Below, one piece after another: positions 47,835-56,094 of a stretch of DNA of 64,000 bases (its first letter is position 1; each line of letters begins with the position of its first letter). The notes beneath the pieces are model-generated. The model ran no database searches. It was given only the letters and a program-made list of their open reading frames with translations, and was not told where the DNA came from. The position numbers and the translations under genes were made by a program. This DNA comes from an uncultured Alistipes sp. (GTDB taxonomy: Bacteria > Bacteroidota > Bacteroidia > Bacteroidales > Rikenellaceae): NCBI GenBank assembly GCA_949288735.1, contig CASELE010000002.1, positions 62,001 to 126,000 on the forward strand. Direction: 5' to 3'.

Positions 47835-49331
47835 TCAGAACTGGAAGTAGATGAAGGGTTGTATGTCCGACGACTTGATCTGCATCACGCACCAGATCAT
47901 GGCGGCGGCCAGCACCACCTGCACCGCGAGGGGCGAGGCGGCGACGATGCGCCGGGCCAGCCGGTCGCTCGAGGCGGGGAGCATGTGCAGCAGGTAGCCG
48001 ATGCCCATGAGCAGGAAGACGCCGGGGTACCCCGAGACGACCTGCGGGGCGACCGGGAGGTTGAAGTCGTGGAATATCTGGTGGAGCATCAGTGCGACGG
48101 TCTGCATCGATTCGGCACGGAAGAGGAGCCATCCCAGGCAGACCAGATGGAAGGTGAAGAGGATGCCCGCGATGCGCCAGCCGGGCCGCATCTGTTCTCC
48201 GAGCGCCCGCGAACGCGGCACGAGGCGCATCCAGAGCTTGTGCAGCGCCAGAGCCACGCCGTGGAGCGCCCCCCAGAGTACGAAACGCACGGCGGCGCCG
48301 TGCCACAGGCCGCCGAGCAGCATGGTGACGAGCAGGTTGACGTAGGTCCGCACGCGCCCCTTGCGGTTGCCGCCGAGGGGGATGTAGAGGTAGTCGCGCA
48401 ACCAGGTGGAGAGCGAGATGTGCCAGCGGCGCCAGAATTCGGTGATGGTGGCCGACTTGTAGGGTGCGTCGAAGTTCTTCGGGAAGCGGAAGCCCAGCAT
48501 CAGCGCGATACCGATGGCCATGTCCGAGTAGCCCGAGAAGTCGCAGTAGATCTGCAGCGCGTAGCCGTAGATGCCCATGAGACACTCGAAGCCGGAGTAG
48601 AGGAGAGGTTCGTCGAAGATGCGGTCGACGAAGTTGAGCGATATGTAGTCCGAGATGATCGCCTTCTTGAAGAGTCCCGTGAGAATCAGAAAGACGCCCG
48701 TGCCGAACATTGCGCGCGAGACGTGGAGCGGCCGGCGTATCTGCGGAATGAAGTCGCGGGCCCGTACGATGGGACCGGCGACCAGCTGCGGGAAGAACGA
48801 GAGGAAGAATAGATAGTCGGTCCAGCGGTCGAGAGGCTTCAGTTCGCGACGGTAGACGTCGATGGTATAGCTCAGCGACTGGAAGACGAAAAACGAGATA
48901 CCGACGGGCAGGAAGATGTTGCGGAACTCGAGAAATCCTTCGCCGAACAGGTTGTTTGCTATGTCTATCAGGAAGTTGGTATACTTGAAGTAGGCCAGCA
49001 TCCCGAGATTCACCGCCACGCTCAGCGCTACCCAGACCCGCCGCACCCACGGCCGGCGTGCCCGGTGCAGGGCATGGGCGATCCAGTAGTCGCTCGTGGC
49101 GGCGAAGACCAGCAGCAGGAAGTAGATGCCGCTCGACTTGTAGTAGAAGTAGAGCGAGAAGAGGATGACGTAGACGATGCGCGCCGAGGTGTCGTGACGC
49201 AGCAGCGCATAGAAGAGAAGAAACCCGGCGAAGAGGAAGAGGAAGAGGCCGCTGCTGAATATGAGCGGCTGCTGCGCGTCGTAGACGAGCAGTCCGAGTG
49301 CGCGGTCGATGATATCGCTCAACTGCGTCAT
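47835..49331 (-). CDS. MBOAT-family O-acyltransferase
   Basis: 498 aa from ATG at 49331 (MTQLSDIIDRALGLLVYD), about eleven membrane segments. The MBOAT core is seen as FFPQLVAGPIVRARDFIPQI, YCDFSGYSDMAIGIALMLGF, EFWRRWHISLSTWLRDYLYI and the catalytic His in LLGGLWHGAAVRFVLWGALH. These proteins move acyl groups across the membrane for polymer O-acetylation (alginate AlgI, DltB). The start overlaps the stop of the SGNH gene by four bases (ATGA), so the two are coupled, as in AlgI/AlgJ-type pairs. The long upstream open frame is a shadow of that gene. Confidence 0.92.
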   Translation of the reverse strand: MTQLSDIIDRALGLLVYDAQQPLIFSSGLFLFLFAGFLLFYALLRHDTSARIVYVILFSLYFYYKSSGIYFLLLVFAATSDYWIAHALHRARRPWVRRVWVALSVAVNLGMLAYFKYTNFLIDIANNLFGEGFLEFRNIFLPVGISFFVFQSLSYTIDVYRRELKPLDRWTDYLFFLSFFPQLVAGPIVRARDFIPQIRRPLHVSRAMFGTGVFLILTGLFKKAIISDYISLNFVDRIFDEPLLYSGFECLMGIYGYALQIYCDFSGYSDMAIGIALMLGFRFPKNFDAPYKSATITEFWRRWHISLSTWLRDYLYIPLGGNRKGRVRTYVNLLVTMLLGGLWHGAAVRFVLWGALHGVALALHKLWMRLVPRSRALGEQMRPGWRIAGILFTFHLVCLGWLLFRAESMQTVALMLHQIFHDFNLPVAPQVVSGYPGVFLLMGIGYLLHMLPASSDRLARRIVAASPLAVQVVLAAAMIWCVMQIKSSDIQPFIYFQF

Positions 49332-50962
49332 GGCATGCGCTTGTCGGATGCGGGGGGCGGTACGGGAGCGACCGGCGCCAGCAGTTCGCGGCGCAGCCGC
49401 TGCCGTGTGCCGTCGGCCACGGCGCGGCCCAGCTCTTCCCGCTGCCGGAGCACCTCGCGGTTTCGGGCCTCGCGGCATGCGCCGTCGCGGAGGGCGGCGG
49501 CCAGGGCCCGGGCTACCTCGCGGCCGCCGGCGAAGTTGATGTGCGTGTAGTCCTTGCCGGCCCAGCCTTCGGCCACGAATCGCTCCATGCCTCCCATGGC
49601 CTCCATGGCGGCCGCCGTATCCCAGAAGGCGGCCCCCGCGGCGCGGGCCGCCGCGCGCTGGGCGGCTGTCATGTGGGGCACGGCGTCCATCCGCTCGAAT
49701 CCGTGGTCGGTGCGTACCGACCGGTCGCTCACGCCGAGCACGAGTACGGCAGCTGTGGGGAAGCATTCGCGCACGTAGGCGATCATCTTCTCCACCTGTG
49801 CGCCGTAGTTGGTGTAGCGGAGGATGCCCTGCTGCATGATGTTGAGGCCGTATTGCAGGATGACGAGATCGTATCCGCCGACCAGGGCGTCGGCCTGGGC
49901 GTTGAGCGCGGGATCGGTGCGGAAGAGGGCCTGCCCATTGTTGCTGCGTACCGAGTAGTTGTCCACGCCCACGCCGCCGATACCCAGCACGGCTCCGTAG
50001 CCCACCACGCTGTCGGCCCCTTCGGCAATGCGGAAGAGGAGCGAGTGGAGCGGGGTGCCGCGCACGACGATCTGACGCAGCGCCTCCGAGCCTTCGATGC
50101 CGAAGGAGCGGCGCAGCGTGTCGTTCACCTCTACCTCGATGCGGCTCCGGCCGCGGCTGAGGAAGAGTATGCGGGCCCCGTCGCATGGGTCGAGCCGACG
50201 GCGGGCGTCGCTCCCCGTCCAGCGGGTCTGAGCCCCCTCTTCGGGCCGGCAGACCCAGCCCGAGACGAAGAAATCGCCCCGCAGCGGTTCGGGAGTCGTG
50301 CGGTACTGCATGATGTTGTAGGGGGTCCATCCTTTCGATTCGGTGCGCACCGTGCGGCGGAAGCCCGTGAGCGGCGAGGCCATGGGGGCGAAGCCGGCGC
50401 CCGAACCGCCGTAAAGCTCCTGGAGCGCTTCGCGCAGGTCGGCGGTGAGGATGTCGCCCTCGATGAAGGAGTCGCCCAGCACGGCGATGCGTACGGGGCG
50501 GCCTCCGAGCAGCCGGGCGTAGAAGCGTTTCAGGGGGTCGTTCCCCGTGGTGTCGAACTCCTCGATGGGGCGTAGAGGCCCCTCCTCCTGCGGCGGAAGG
50601 GCGGCGGGGCGGGGCAGCGTGTCGACGGGGCCGATCTCCCAGTCGTAGGTGACGGGCGGCAGTACGGTCCGGAGCGAGTCGGCGCTCCGGGCGAGCGAGT
50701 CGGCGGTCGCGGCGTGCCGTGCGACCTGTTTGGCGACGGCCTCGAGGTCGACGCGGAACTCCTCCTCGTCGATCGCCGCCTCGGCGGGGGTGCCGACGGC
50801 GGCCGCATCGTCGAAGTCGATGAGGTCCGAGAGGATGTTGGCGCGTCGCAGCGTGATGCCTCCGACGCTCTGCGGGGGTATGAAACTCACGCCGACGAGC
50901 ACCGCGATCAGCGCCGTCACCGCCATCCATCCCCGGCAGGTGTAGTCCCGTCCCCCGTTCAT
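49328..50962 (-). CDS. SGNH/GDSL-type acyl hydrolase/transferase with N-terminal anchor
   Basis: 544 aa. One N-terminal membrane segment (about 11-30), a helical linker (70-100), then an SGNH fold. The nucleophile motif is IAVLGDSFIEGD (Ser165), the Asn block lies in ILQYGLNIMQQG, and the catalytic Asp-x-x-His in KDYTHINFAGGREVA. Partner of the downstream MBOAT: MBOAT supplies the acyl group across the membrane and the SGNH protein places it on a polymer, by analogy with AlgJ/AlgX or PatB. The polymer is unknown. Confidence 0.85.
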   Translation of the reverse strand: MNGGRDYTCRGWMAVTALIAVLVGVSFIPPQSVGGITLRRANILSDLIDFDDAAAVGTPAEAAIDEEEFRVDLEAVAKQVARHAATADSLARSADSLRTVLPPVTYDWEIGPVDTLPRPAALPPQEEGPLRPIEEFDTTGNDPLKRFYARLLGGRPVRIAVLGDSFIEGDILTADLREALQELYGGSGAGFAPMASPLTGFRRTVRTESKGWTPYNIMQYRTTPEPLRGDFFVSGWVCRPEEGAQTRWTGSDARRRLDPCDGARILFLSRGRSRIEVEVNDTLRRSFGIEGSEALRQIVVRGTPLHSLLFRIAEGADSVVGYGAVLGIGGVGVDNYSVRSNNGQALFRTDPALNAQADALVGGYDLVILQYGLNIMQQGILRYTNYGAQVEKMIAYVRECFPTAAVLVLGVSDRSVRTDHGFERMDAVPHMTAAQRAAARAAGAAFWDTAAAMEAMGGMERFVAEGWAGKDYTHINFAGGREVARALAAALRDGACREARNREVLRQREELGRAVADGTRQRLRRELLAPVAPVPPPASDKRMP

Positions 50963-50969
50963 CGAGTCT

Positions 50970-51746
50970 CTATTCGCGGCGTCCCAGGATCAGGAAGACG
51001 TAGTAGAGAAGCGAGGCGATGGCGCTGAGTGCCGCCACGAGGTAGGTGCGGGCTGCCCAGCCGAGCGCTTCGCGGGCCTGGCCCACCTGCGCGCCGGCAA
51101 TCGTGCCGCTCGACTCGAGCCAGGCGAGCGCGCGGGCCGAGGCGTTGTACTCCACGGGCAGCGTGACGATGGAGAAGAGGGCCGACATGGCGATCATGCC
51201 CACGCCGATCCAGCAGAGCAGCTCGTTCTGCGTGGTGGCCAGGATGCCCAGGCCGATGAGGATGACCCACGTGGCCATCTGCGACGAGAAGCTGACCACC
51301 GGAACCAGCCGCGAGCGCAGCACCAGCGGGCCGTAGCCCTCGGCGTGCTGCACGGCGTGGCCGCATTCGTGGGCCGCTACGGCGGCCGCGGCCACGCTGT
51401 TCGAGGAGTAGACCGAATCGCTCAGGTTGACGGTCATCGTCCGGGGGTTGAAGTGGTCGGTGAGCTGTCCGGCGACGTGGGTGACGCGGACGTTGTGGAT
51501 GCCGTGGTCGCGCAGCATCTTCTCGGCTACCTCGGCTCCGGTGAGACCTCCCGGGAAGGGCACCCTGGAGTATTTGCGGAATACGGACTGCAGGCGGGCC
51601 TGCACGATGTATCCGAGGACGCCGATGACGATGATCAGTATGAACATGCCCATCGTTGCGGCCGAGTAGTGGGCCGACTGCTGCGCGGCGGCCGAGTTGG
51701 CGTAGACTCCCGTCTGGAGCAGGAGCGCGGTAAGCGGAAGTGTCAT
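50970..51746 (-). CDS. Putative neutral zinc metallopeptidase (YugP family)
   Basis: 258 aa. HECGH at 126-130 in AAAVAAHECGHAVQHAEGYG is the HExxH zinc site; RLQSVFRKYSRVPFPGGLTG with EVAEKMLRDHGIHNVRV is the family N-terminal domain. Several hydrophobic segments flank the site, so the enzyme is membrane-bound. The start might be Met32 instead (MGMFILIIVIG), since the first 30 residues lack family support. Substrate unknown. Seven bases before the SGNH gene, same strand. Confidence 0.85.
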   Translation of the reverse strand: MTLPLTALLLQTGVYANSAAAQQSAHYSAATMGMFILIIVIGVLGYIVQARLQSVFRKYSRVPFPGGLTGAEVAEKMLRDHGIHNVRVTHVAGQLTDHFNPRTMTVNLSDSVYSSNSVAAAAVAAHECGHAVQHAEGYGPLVLRSRLVPVVSFSSQMATWVILIGLGILATTQNELLCWIGVGMIAMSALFSIVTLPVEYNASARALAWLESSGTIAGAQVGQAREALGWAARTYLVAALSAIASLLYYVFLILGRRE

Positions 51747-51839
51747 TTCGGTGATGTGTTGTGCCCGGACCGGCGGGGGGCTCCGGCGTACGGGCGGGTG
51801 TGTGTCGGGTGTTGCCGGTGTTTCCTTGCGGCGGAGCCT

Positions 51840-52592
51840 CTATTTCTCGTTCTTGCGGAAGGTGTAGTAGGCTCCCGCCTGCTGTGCGGGCATCAGCACG
51901 ATGTCGTTCACGTTCATGCGGGCGGGCAGCTGCACGATCCAGGCGATCGCCTCGGCGATGTCGTCGCCCGTGAGGGGCTCGACGCCCCGGTAGGTGCCGT
52001 CGGCACGCTCGCGGTCGCCGTGGAAGCGGACCAGCGAGAACTCCGTCTCGACCATGCCCGGGCGGATCTCGCTCACGCGGATGCCGCTCGAGAGCAGATC
52101 GGCGCGCATCGACTGCGAGATGGCGTGCACGGCGTGTTTCGAGGCACAGTAGACGGCGCCGTTCTCGTAGGGCTCCGTTCCAGCGATCGAGCCGATGTTG
52201 ACGATGTGGCCTCCGCCTGCGGCGACCATCTTCGGCGCGATGATGCGCGTGACGTAGAGCAACCCCTTCACGTTGGTGTCGATCATGGCGTCCCAGTCCC
52301 CGGTGTCGCCGCAGTCGATGTGTTCCAGTCCGGCGGCGAGCCCCGCGTTGTTCACCAGCAGATCGACCCGTCCGAGCGGGGCGAGGTGTTTCTCGCAGGC
52401 GGCCAGGTCGCGCACGTCGAAGCAGAGCGTCGTGCAACGGCCTCCGTTGCCTTCGATTTCGGCGCGCAGTGCGGCGAGCCGCTCCTCACGGCGGCCTGTC
52501 GCCACGATGTCGTATCCGAGCCCGGCCAGGCGCAGCGCCGTGGCGCGGCCGATGCCCGATGTGGCTCCCGTAATCAGTGCCAGTCTGTTCAT
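51840..52592 (-). CDS. Short-chain dehydrogenase/reductase
   Basis: 250 aa from ATG at 52592 (MNRLALITGATSGIGRATAL). Classical SDR motifs: TGATSGIG for NAD(P), VDLLVNNAGLAAG, the Ser in VNIGSIAGTEP, and the catalytic pair in YCASKHAVHAI. RPGMVETEFSLVRFHGD is typical of the YdfG-like branch, whose members oxidise 3-hydroxy acids or serine; the true substrate is not shown. The longer frame to 52763 crosses the promoter. It has its own promoter and 93 bases separate it from the metallopeptidase gene. Confidence 0.9.
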   Translation of the reverse strand: MNRLALITGATSGIGRATALRLAGLGYDIVATGRREERLAALRAEIEGNGGRCTTLCFDVRDLAACEKHLAPLGRVDLLVNNAGLAAGLEHIDCGDTGDWDAMIDTNVKGLLYVTRIIAPKMVAAGGGHIVNIGSIAGTEPYENGAVYCASKHAVHAISQSMRADLLSSGIRVSEIRPGMVETEFSLVRFHGDRERADGTYRGVEPLTGDDIAEAIAWIVQLPARMNVNDIVLMPAQQAGAYYTFRKNEK

Positions 52593-52622
52593 AGTCGGGG
52601 TGTGCTTGTATGTAGTAGCTTG

Positions 52623-52630
52623 CAAAAATA
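52623..52630 (-). promoter_or_regulatory. -7 box for the SDR gene
   Basis: Minus-strand TATTTTTG, 30 bases upstream of the ATG. No -33 element recognised. Confidence 0.55.
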
Positions 52631-52727
52631 GCCATTTTGCGCGAATGAAGAACGTTCCGCCCCTCTTTTTTATTTTGTCCGCCGGGTTTCGGCGGGACGG
52701 AATGTGCGAAAAAAGGGAAAAATGCGT

Positions 52728-52735
52728 TACTTTTG
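52728..52735 (+). promoter_or_regulatory. -7 box for the LolC/E-type permease operon
   Basis: TACTTTTG, 30 bases before the GTG at 52766, in an A-rich divergent region shared with the SDR promoter. Confidence 0.6.
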
Positions 52736-52765
52736 CGGCGGGTGCCCGACCGCACCCCAGCAAGC

Positions 52766-54010
52766 GTGGATGTCTCCTGGTTCATAGCCCGTCGTACGGC
52801 CCGTGCGGCCGATGGCCGTCGCAGCGTGATGAATCGCGTCGCCGGGGCGGCCGTGGCGCTCGGAGTCGCGGCGATGCTCCTCACGCTGGCCGTCGTCACG
52901 GGGTTCAAGCGCGAGATTTCGGGGCGTCTTGCGGGACTGCTCGCCCCGGTCGAGGTGACCGAACTGCAGGGCGGCGGCATGCCCGGAGCGGTACCCCTGC
53001 GCCGCAGCGCGGAGCTCGAGCGGACGATCCGTTCGGTCGAAGGGTTCGGGGCGCTCTGGCCCTACGCCGTGAAGGAGGCTGTCGTCCGTACGCCCGATGC
53101 GGTCGAAGGGGTGCTTCTGCGCGGCATGGACGCGACGGGCGACTGGAGCTTCTTCGCCCGGAGTCTGGTCGCGGGGCGGCTGCCCCGCGTGGCCGATTCG
53201 GTGCGGACGAAGGAGCTGCTCCTTCCGCAGCGGCTGGCCGACCGGATCGGGGCGGTGCCGGGCGACCGGATCGAGTTGCTCTTCGTCGATGCGTCGGAGA
53301 TGCCGCGGCGCGACCGATTCCGCATATCGGGGCTCTACGCCTCGGGGCTCGACGAGCCGGACGGAGCGCTGCTGCTGGGCGACCTGCGTGACGTGCAGCG
53401 GGTTGCCGAGTGGGGCCCCGACGAGATTTCGGGCTACGGTGTCGCGGTGCGCAATCCGCGCGAGGCGGCCGACTTCGCGCGGCGTCTCTCCCGGGTGCTC
53501 CTCTACGAGGCTCCCGACGACGGGGGACACCCCGTGGCGAGCAGTCTCGAAGAGCTCTATCCCCACCTCTTCGGGTGGCTCCGCACGCACGACGTGAATG
53601 CGGCGGTCGTCGTCGGAGTGATGTTCGCGGTGGCATTCTTCAACATGGCCACGGCGCTCATGATTCTGGTCCTGGAGCGCAGACGTACCATCGGACTGCT
53701 GAAGGCACTGGGCATGACCAACGCCGCCGTCGGGCGCATCTTCCTGTGGCGCGCCTCGTTCCTTGCCCTGCGGGGCATGGCCTGGGGCAACGCCGCCGCG
53801 CTGGCTCTCTGCCTGGTGCAGGGAGTGTTCCATCCGCTGCGTCTCGACCCCGAGGCCTACCTGCTCGATGCGGTGCCTGTGGCGGTGGAGTGGGGGTGGT
53901 GGCTGCCGCTCAACGGGGGCGTGCTGGCGGCGATCGTTCTTCTGCTGACGCTGCCGGCGCGGCTCGTCGCGACCGTGAAACCGAGTGAAACCATACGTTA
54001 CGAATCATGA
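52766..54010 (+). CDS. ABC transporter permease, LolC/LolE-like
   Basis: 414 aa from a GTG start at 52766. Read this way the protein begins VDVSWFIARRTARAADGRRS, the SWFIARR pattern typical of LolC/E and MacB permeases; TTG and GTG codons further upstream overlap the promoter. One N-terminal membrane segment (VAGAAVALGVAAMLLTLAVV), a periplasmic domain, and three C-terminal segments with LERRRTIGLLKALGMTNAAV follow the FtsX/LolE topology. It would help release lipoproteins from the inner membrane. No ATPase gene (lolD) is next to it. Its stop overlaps the menG start. Confidence 0.87.
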   Translation: MDVSWFIARRTARAADGRRSVMNRVAGAAVALGVAAMLLTLAVVTGFKREISGRLAGLLAPVEVTELQGGGMPGAVPLRRSAELERTIRSVEGFGALWPYAVKEAVVRTPDAVEGVLLRGMDATGDWSFFARSLVAGRLPRVADSVRTKELLLPQRLADRIGAVPGDRIELLFVDASEMPRRDRFRISGLYASGLDEPDGALLLGDLRDVQRVAEWGPDEISGYGVAVRNPREAADFARRLSRVLLYEAPDDGGHPVASSLEELYPHLFGWLRTHDVNAAVVVGVMFAVAFFNMATALMILVLERRRTIGLLKALGMTNAAVGRIFLWRASFLALRGMAWGNAAALALCLVQGVFHPLRLDPEAYLLDAVPVAVEWGWWLPLNGGVLAAIVLLLTLPARLVATVKPSETIRYES

Positions 54011-54723
54011 AACCATACCATACGGAACGGAGCAAGAAGGAGGAGGTGCGCGAGATGTTCGATCGCATCGCCCCGACCTACGACCTGCTGAACCACACCC
54101 TCTCGTTCAACATCGACCGGCTGTGGCGCCGCCGTGTCGTACGCATCGTGCGGCGGCTCGAGCCGCACCGCATACTCGACGTGGCGACCGGCACGGGCGA
54201 TCTGGCCATCGCCCTCGCCCGCCGCATCCGGGGTACCCGCGTGCTGGGCGTGGACCTCTCGGAACGGATGCTCGACATCGCGCGGCGCAAGGTCTCCGAG
54301 GCGGGGCTCGACGGCCGCATCGTGCTCGATACGGGCGACGCCGAGCATCTCGACCTGGCGGACGGCGCGGTGGATGTGGCGACGGTCGCCTTCGGTGTCC
54401 GCAATTTCGGCGACCTGGGCGCCGGGCTCCGCGAGCTTGCCCGTGTGGTGCGGCCGGGCGGCCGGGCCGTGATTCTCGAATTTTCGACCCCGTCGAATCC
54501 GCTCGCACGGGCCTTCTACGGGATCTGGAACCGGCGCGTGCTGCCCGGTGTCGGAGGCATGGTCTCGCACGACCGGGCGGCCTACCGCTATCTGCCCGAT
54601 TCTATCGGCGCCTTCCCCTCCCCCGACCGTTTCCTCGCCATGCTCTCCGAGGCGGGCTTCCGCAACGGACGGGCCCGGAGCCTGAGCTTCGGAATAGCCC
54701 ACATCTATACGGCCGAACGATGA
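54007..54723 (+). CDS. ubiE: Demethylmenaquinone methyltransferase MenG/UbiE
   Basis: 238 aa. It methylates demethylmenaquinone using SAM, the last step of menaquinone synthesis. MFDRIAPTYDLLNHTLSFNI is the UbiE/MenG signature 1, ILDVATGTGDLAIALARRI the SAM site, VLGVDLSERMLDIARRKV motif post I, and TVAFGVRNFGDLGAGLREL signature 2. Four-base overlaps at both ends (ATGA) couple it to the permease and to the next small gene. Partner of MenA at 12797. Confidence 0.95.
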   Translation: MKPYHTERSKKEEVREMFDRIAPTYDLLNHTLSFNIDRLWRRRVVRIVRRLEPHRILDVATGTGDLAIALARRIRGTRVLGVDLSERMLDIARRKVSEAGLDGRIVLDTGDAEHLDLADGAVDVATVAFGVRNFGDLGAGLRELARVVRPGGRAVILEFSTPSNPLARAFYGIWNRRVLPGVGGMVSHDRAAYRYLPDSIGAFPSPDRFLAMLSEAGFRNGRARSLSFGIAHIYTAER

Positions 54724-55244
54724 AGATGAAAAGGTGGCTCGTTGTGCTGTTCCTCGCCGCGCTGCTGCCGGCCTTCGTCTCGTGCCGGCGCGGCGACGGA
54801 CGTGCCGCGCGTCCCGTCCGGGGCGTCGGCATCGAGGCGGTGGAGGGTATCGAACTCCACGGTCTGGCGGGCGCCGACCTGACGCTCCTCGTGCGCAACG
54901 GCAGCCGCATGAGGCTCGCGCTGTACGATGCGGATCTCGAACTCTGTCTGAACGACACTCCCGTGGCGGGAATGCGGCTTGCGCAGGAGGTCTTCGTGCC
55001 GCGCCGTTCGGTGCAGCGCGTCGTGCTGCGGTGGGATTTCCGACTCGACGACCCGCTGACGCTCTATGCGCTCTCGCGGCGACTGGGCCGCGGCGAGGCG
55101 GCGGGGGTTACGGTGAATCTCCGTGCGGCGGGCCGGAGCGGTCCCGCGCCCGTGCATATCCGGCGCGACGGAGTGCCGCTGTCGGATTTTCTTCGTATCT
55201 TTGGCATCGATACCGACGAGTTGAAAAACTACCTGAACGAATGA
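54720..55244 (+). CDS. Small lipoprotein, function unknown
   Basis: 174 aa. Lipoprotein signal ending LPAFVSCRRGDGR, then a beta-rich domain with IELHGLAGADLTLLVRNGSR and RSVQRVVLRWDFRLDDPLTL, a pattern that resembles the LEA type 2 / WHy fold (a beta-sandwich that follows 'conserved region, hydrophobic NG, LYDADLELCLND'). This fold assignment is tentative. It is coupled to menG by an ATGA overlap and to the next gene by another, so these exported proteins are made with a quinone enzyme for reasons not evident. Confidence 0.72.
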   Translation: MKMKRWLVVLFLAALLPAFVSCRRGDGRAARPVRGVGIEAVEGIELHGLAGADLTLLVRNGSRMRLALYDADLELCLNDTPVAGMRLAQEVFVPRRSVQRVVLRWDFRLDDPLTLYALSRRLGRGEAAGVTVNLRAAGRSGPAPVHIRRDGVPLSDFLRIFGIDTDELKNYLNE

Positions 55245-55732
55245 AGTACCTTCCGAAAATCCTCCTTGCCGGCGCGGCGCTGCTGGCGGCCGCAACGCTC
55301 CGGGCGCAGTCGCTCGATGACTTCCGTGCCCGTCTGGCCGTGCCCGAGCCTGCGGCGTGGGGCCGCGGGGCCACGGTGACGGTCACCGAACACGGCGATG
55401 CGGCGGCGCGTCTGGCGCAGGCCTCCGAGGGCGAGGTGCGGCTGCGGTTCAAGGGCTACCGGGTCTGCATCTTCTTCGACAACGGCCCCGAAGCGCGGGC
55501 CGGAGCCGAGGCGGCGCGGCGGCTCTGCGCGGAGAACTATCCCTCCGTGCCGGTCTACATCTCCTACAGCGCCCCCTACTTCACGGTGACGGCGGGTGAC
55601 TGCGTGACGGCCGAAGAGGCGATCGTGCTGATGGGACGCATCCGTGCCACCTTTCCCAAGGCCTTTCCCCGCAGCGAGGAGCTCTCGGTGGCCGATTTGG
55701 TGCTGAAGGAGAGCGCCGAACCGACTTTTTGA
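55241..55732 (+). CDS. Small secreted protein with SPOR-like C-terminal domain
   Basis: 163 aa. Signal peptide (KYLPKILLAGAALLAAATLR then AQSLDDFRARL) and a C-terminal stretch, YRVCIFFDNGPEARAGAEAA then AENYPSVPVYISYSAPYFTV, resembling the alpha/beta SPOR fold that binds denuded peptidoglycan. SPOR would place it at the division site, but the match is weak. Start ATG at 55241 overlaps the previous stop. The frame ends at a palindromic T5/A5 sequence next to the promoter of the following gene. Confidence 0.65.
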   Translation: MKYLPKILLAGAALLAAATLRAQSLDDFRARLAVPEPAAWGRGATVTVTEHGDAAARLAQASEGEVRLRFKGYRVCIFFDNGPEARAGAEAARRLCAENYPSVPVYISYSAPYFTVTAGDCVTAEEAIVLMGRIRATFPKAFPRSEELSVADLVLKESAEPTF

Positions 55733-55752
55733 AAAAGTATCGCGCTTTTTTC

Positions 55753-55782
55753 TTGCGGATTTCCTGCGAATGAGTAACTTTG
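55753..55782 (+). promoter_or_regulatory. Promoter of the Cys-rich mini-lipoprotein
   Basis: TTG at 55753-55755 and TAACTTTG at 55775-55782, 19 bases apart, 38 bases before the ATG at 55821. It shows the mini-gene is a separate unit. Confidence 0.7.
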
Positions 55783-55820
55783 CGAGCGATAAACAATCAA
55801 TAACTCAAACGTTCGAAGCG

Positions 55821-56039
55821 ATGAAAAAGTTCTTTACGTTTGCTTTCGTTGCAGCAGCGGCCCTTTCGCTGGCCAGCTGCGGTGGCAACGCCAACACGAA
55901 GAAGGCCGCTGCGGAGTCCGAGGCTGCCGCAACGAAGACCGAGGAGGTTTGCTGCGAGCAGGCCGACAGCTGCGCTGCCGCTTGCGAGGAGGCTCCCTGC
56001 GAGGAGGCTGCCCAGCCCGCCGAGGCTCAGACGAAGTAA
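55821..56039 (+). CDS. 72-aa Cys/Glu/Ala-rich mini-lipoprotein
   Basis: Signal MKKFFTFAFVAAAALSLASC with lipobox LASC at residues 17-20, then a mature part of 52 residues rich in Glu, Ala and Lys. Besides Cys20 there are five cysteines at 44, 45, 51, 55 and 60 (CCEQADSCAAACEEAPC). They could bind metal or form disulfides; nothing proves either. A longer start at 55770 would overlap the promoter. Own promoter and terminator. I recognise no family. Confidence 0.8.
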   Translation: MKKFFTFAFVAAAALSLASCGGNANTKKAAAESEAAATKTEEVCCEQADSCAAACEEAPCEEAAQPAEAQTK

Positions 56040-56051
56040 TCCGTCCGATGC

Positions 56052-56084
56052 GAGCGAGGCCGTCCGGTGAGGGCGGCCTCGCTC
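56052..56084 (+). terminator. Terminator after the mini-lipoprotein gene
   Basis: 11-bp exact stem (GAGCGAGGCCG / CGGCCTCGCTC) with an 11-base loop, ending 11 bases before the exonuclease ATG and followed by TGTTTG. Confidence 0.65.
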
Positions 56085-56094
56085 TGTTTGTGCC

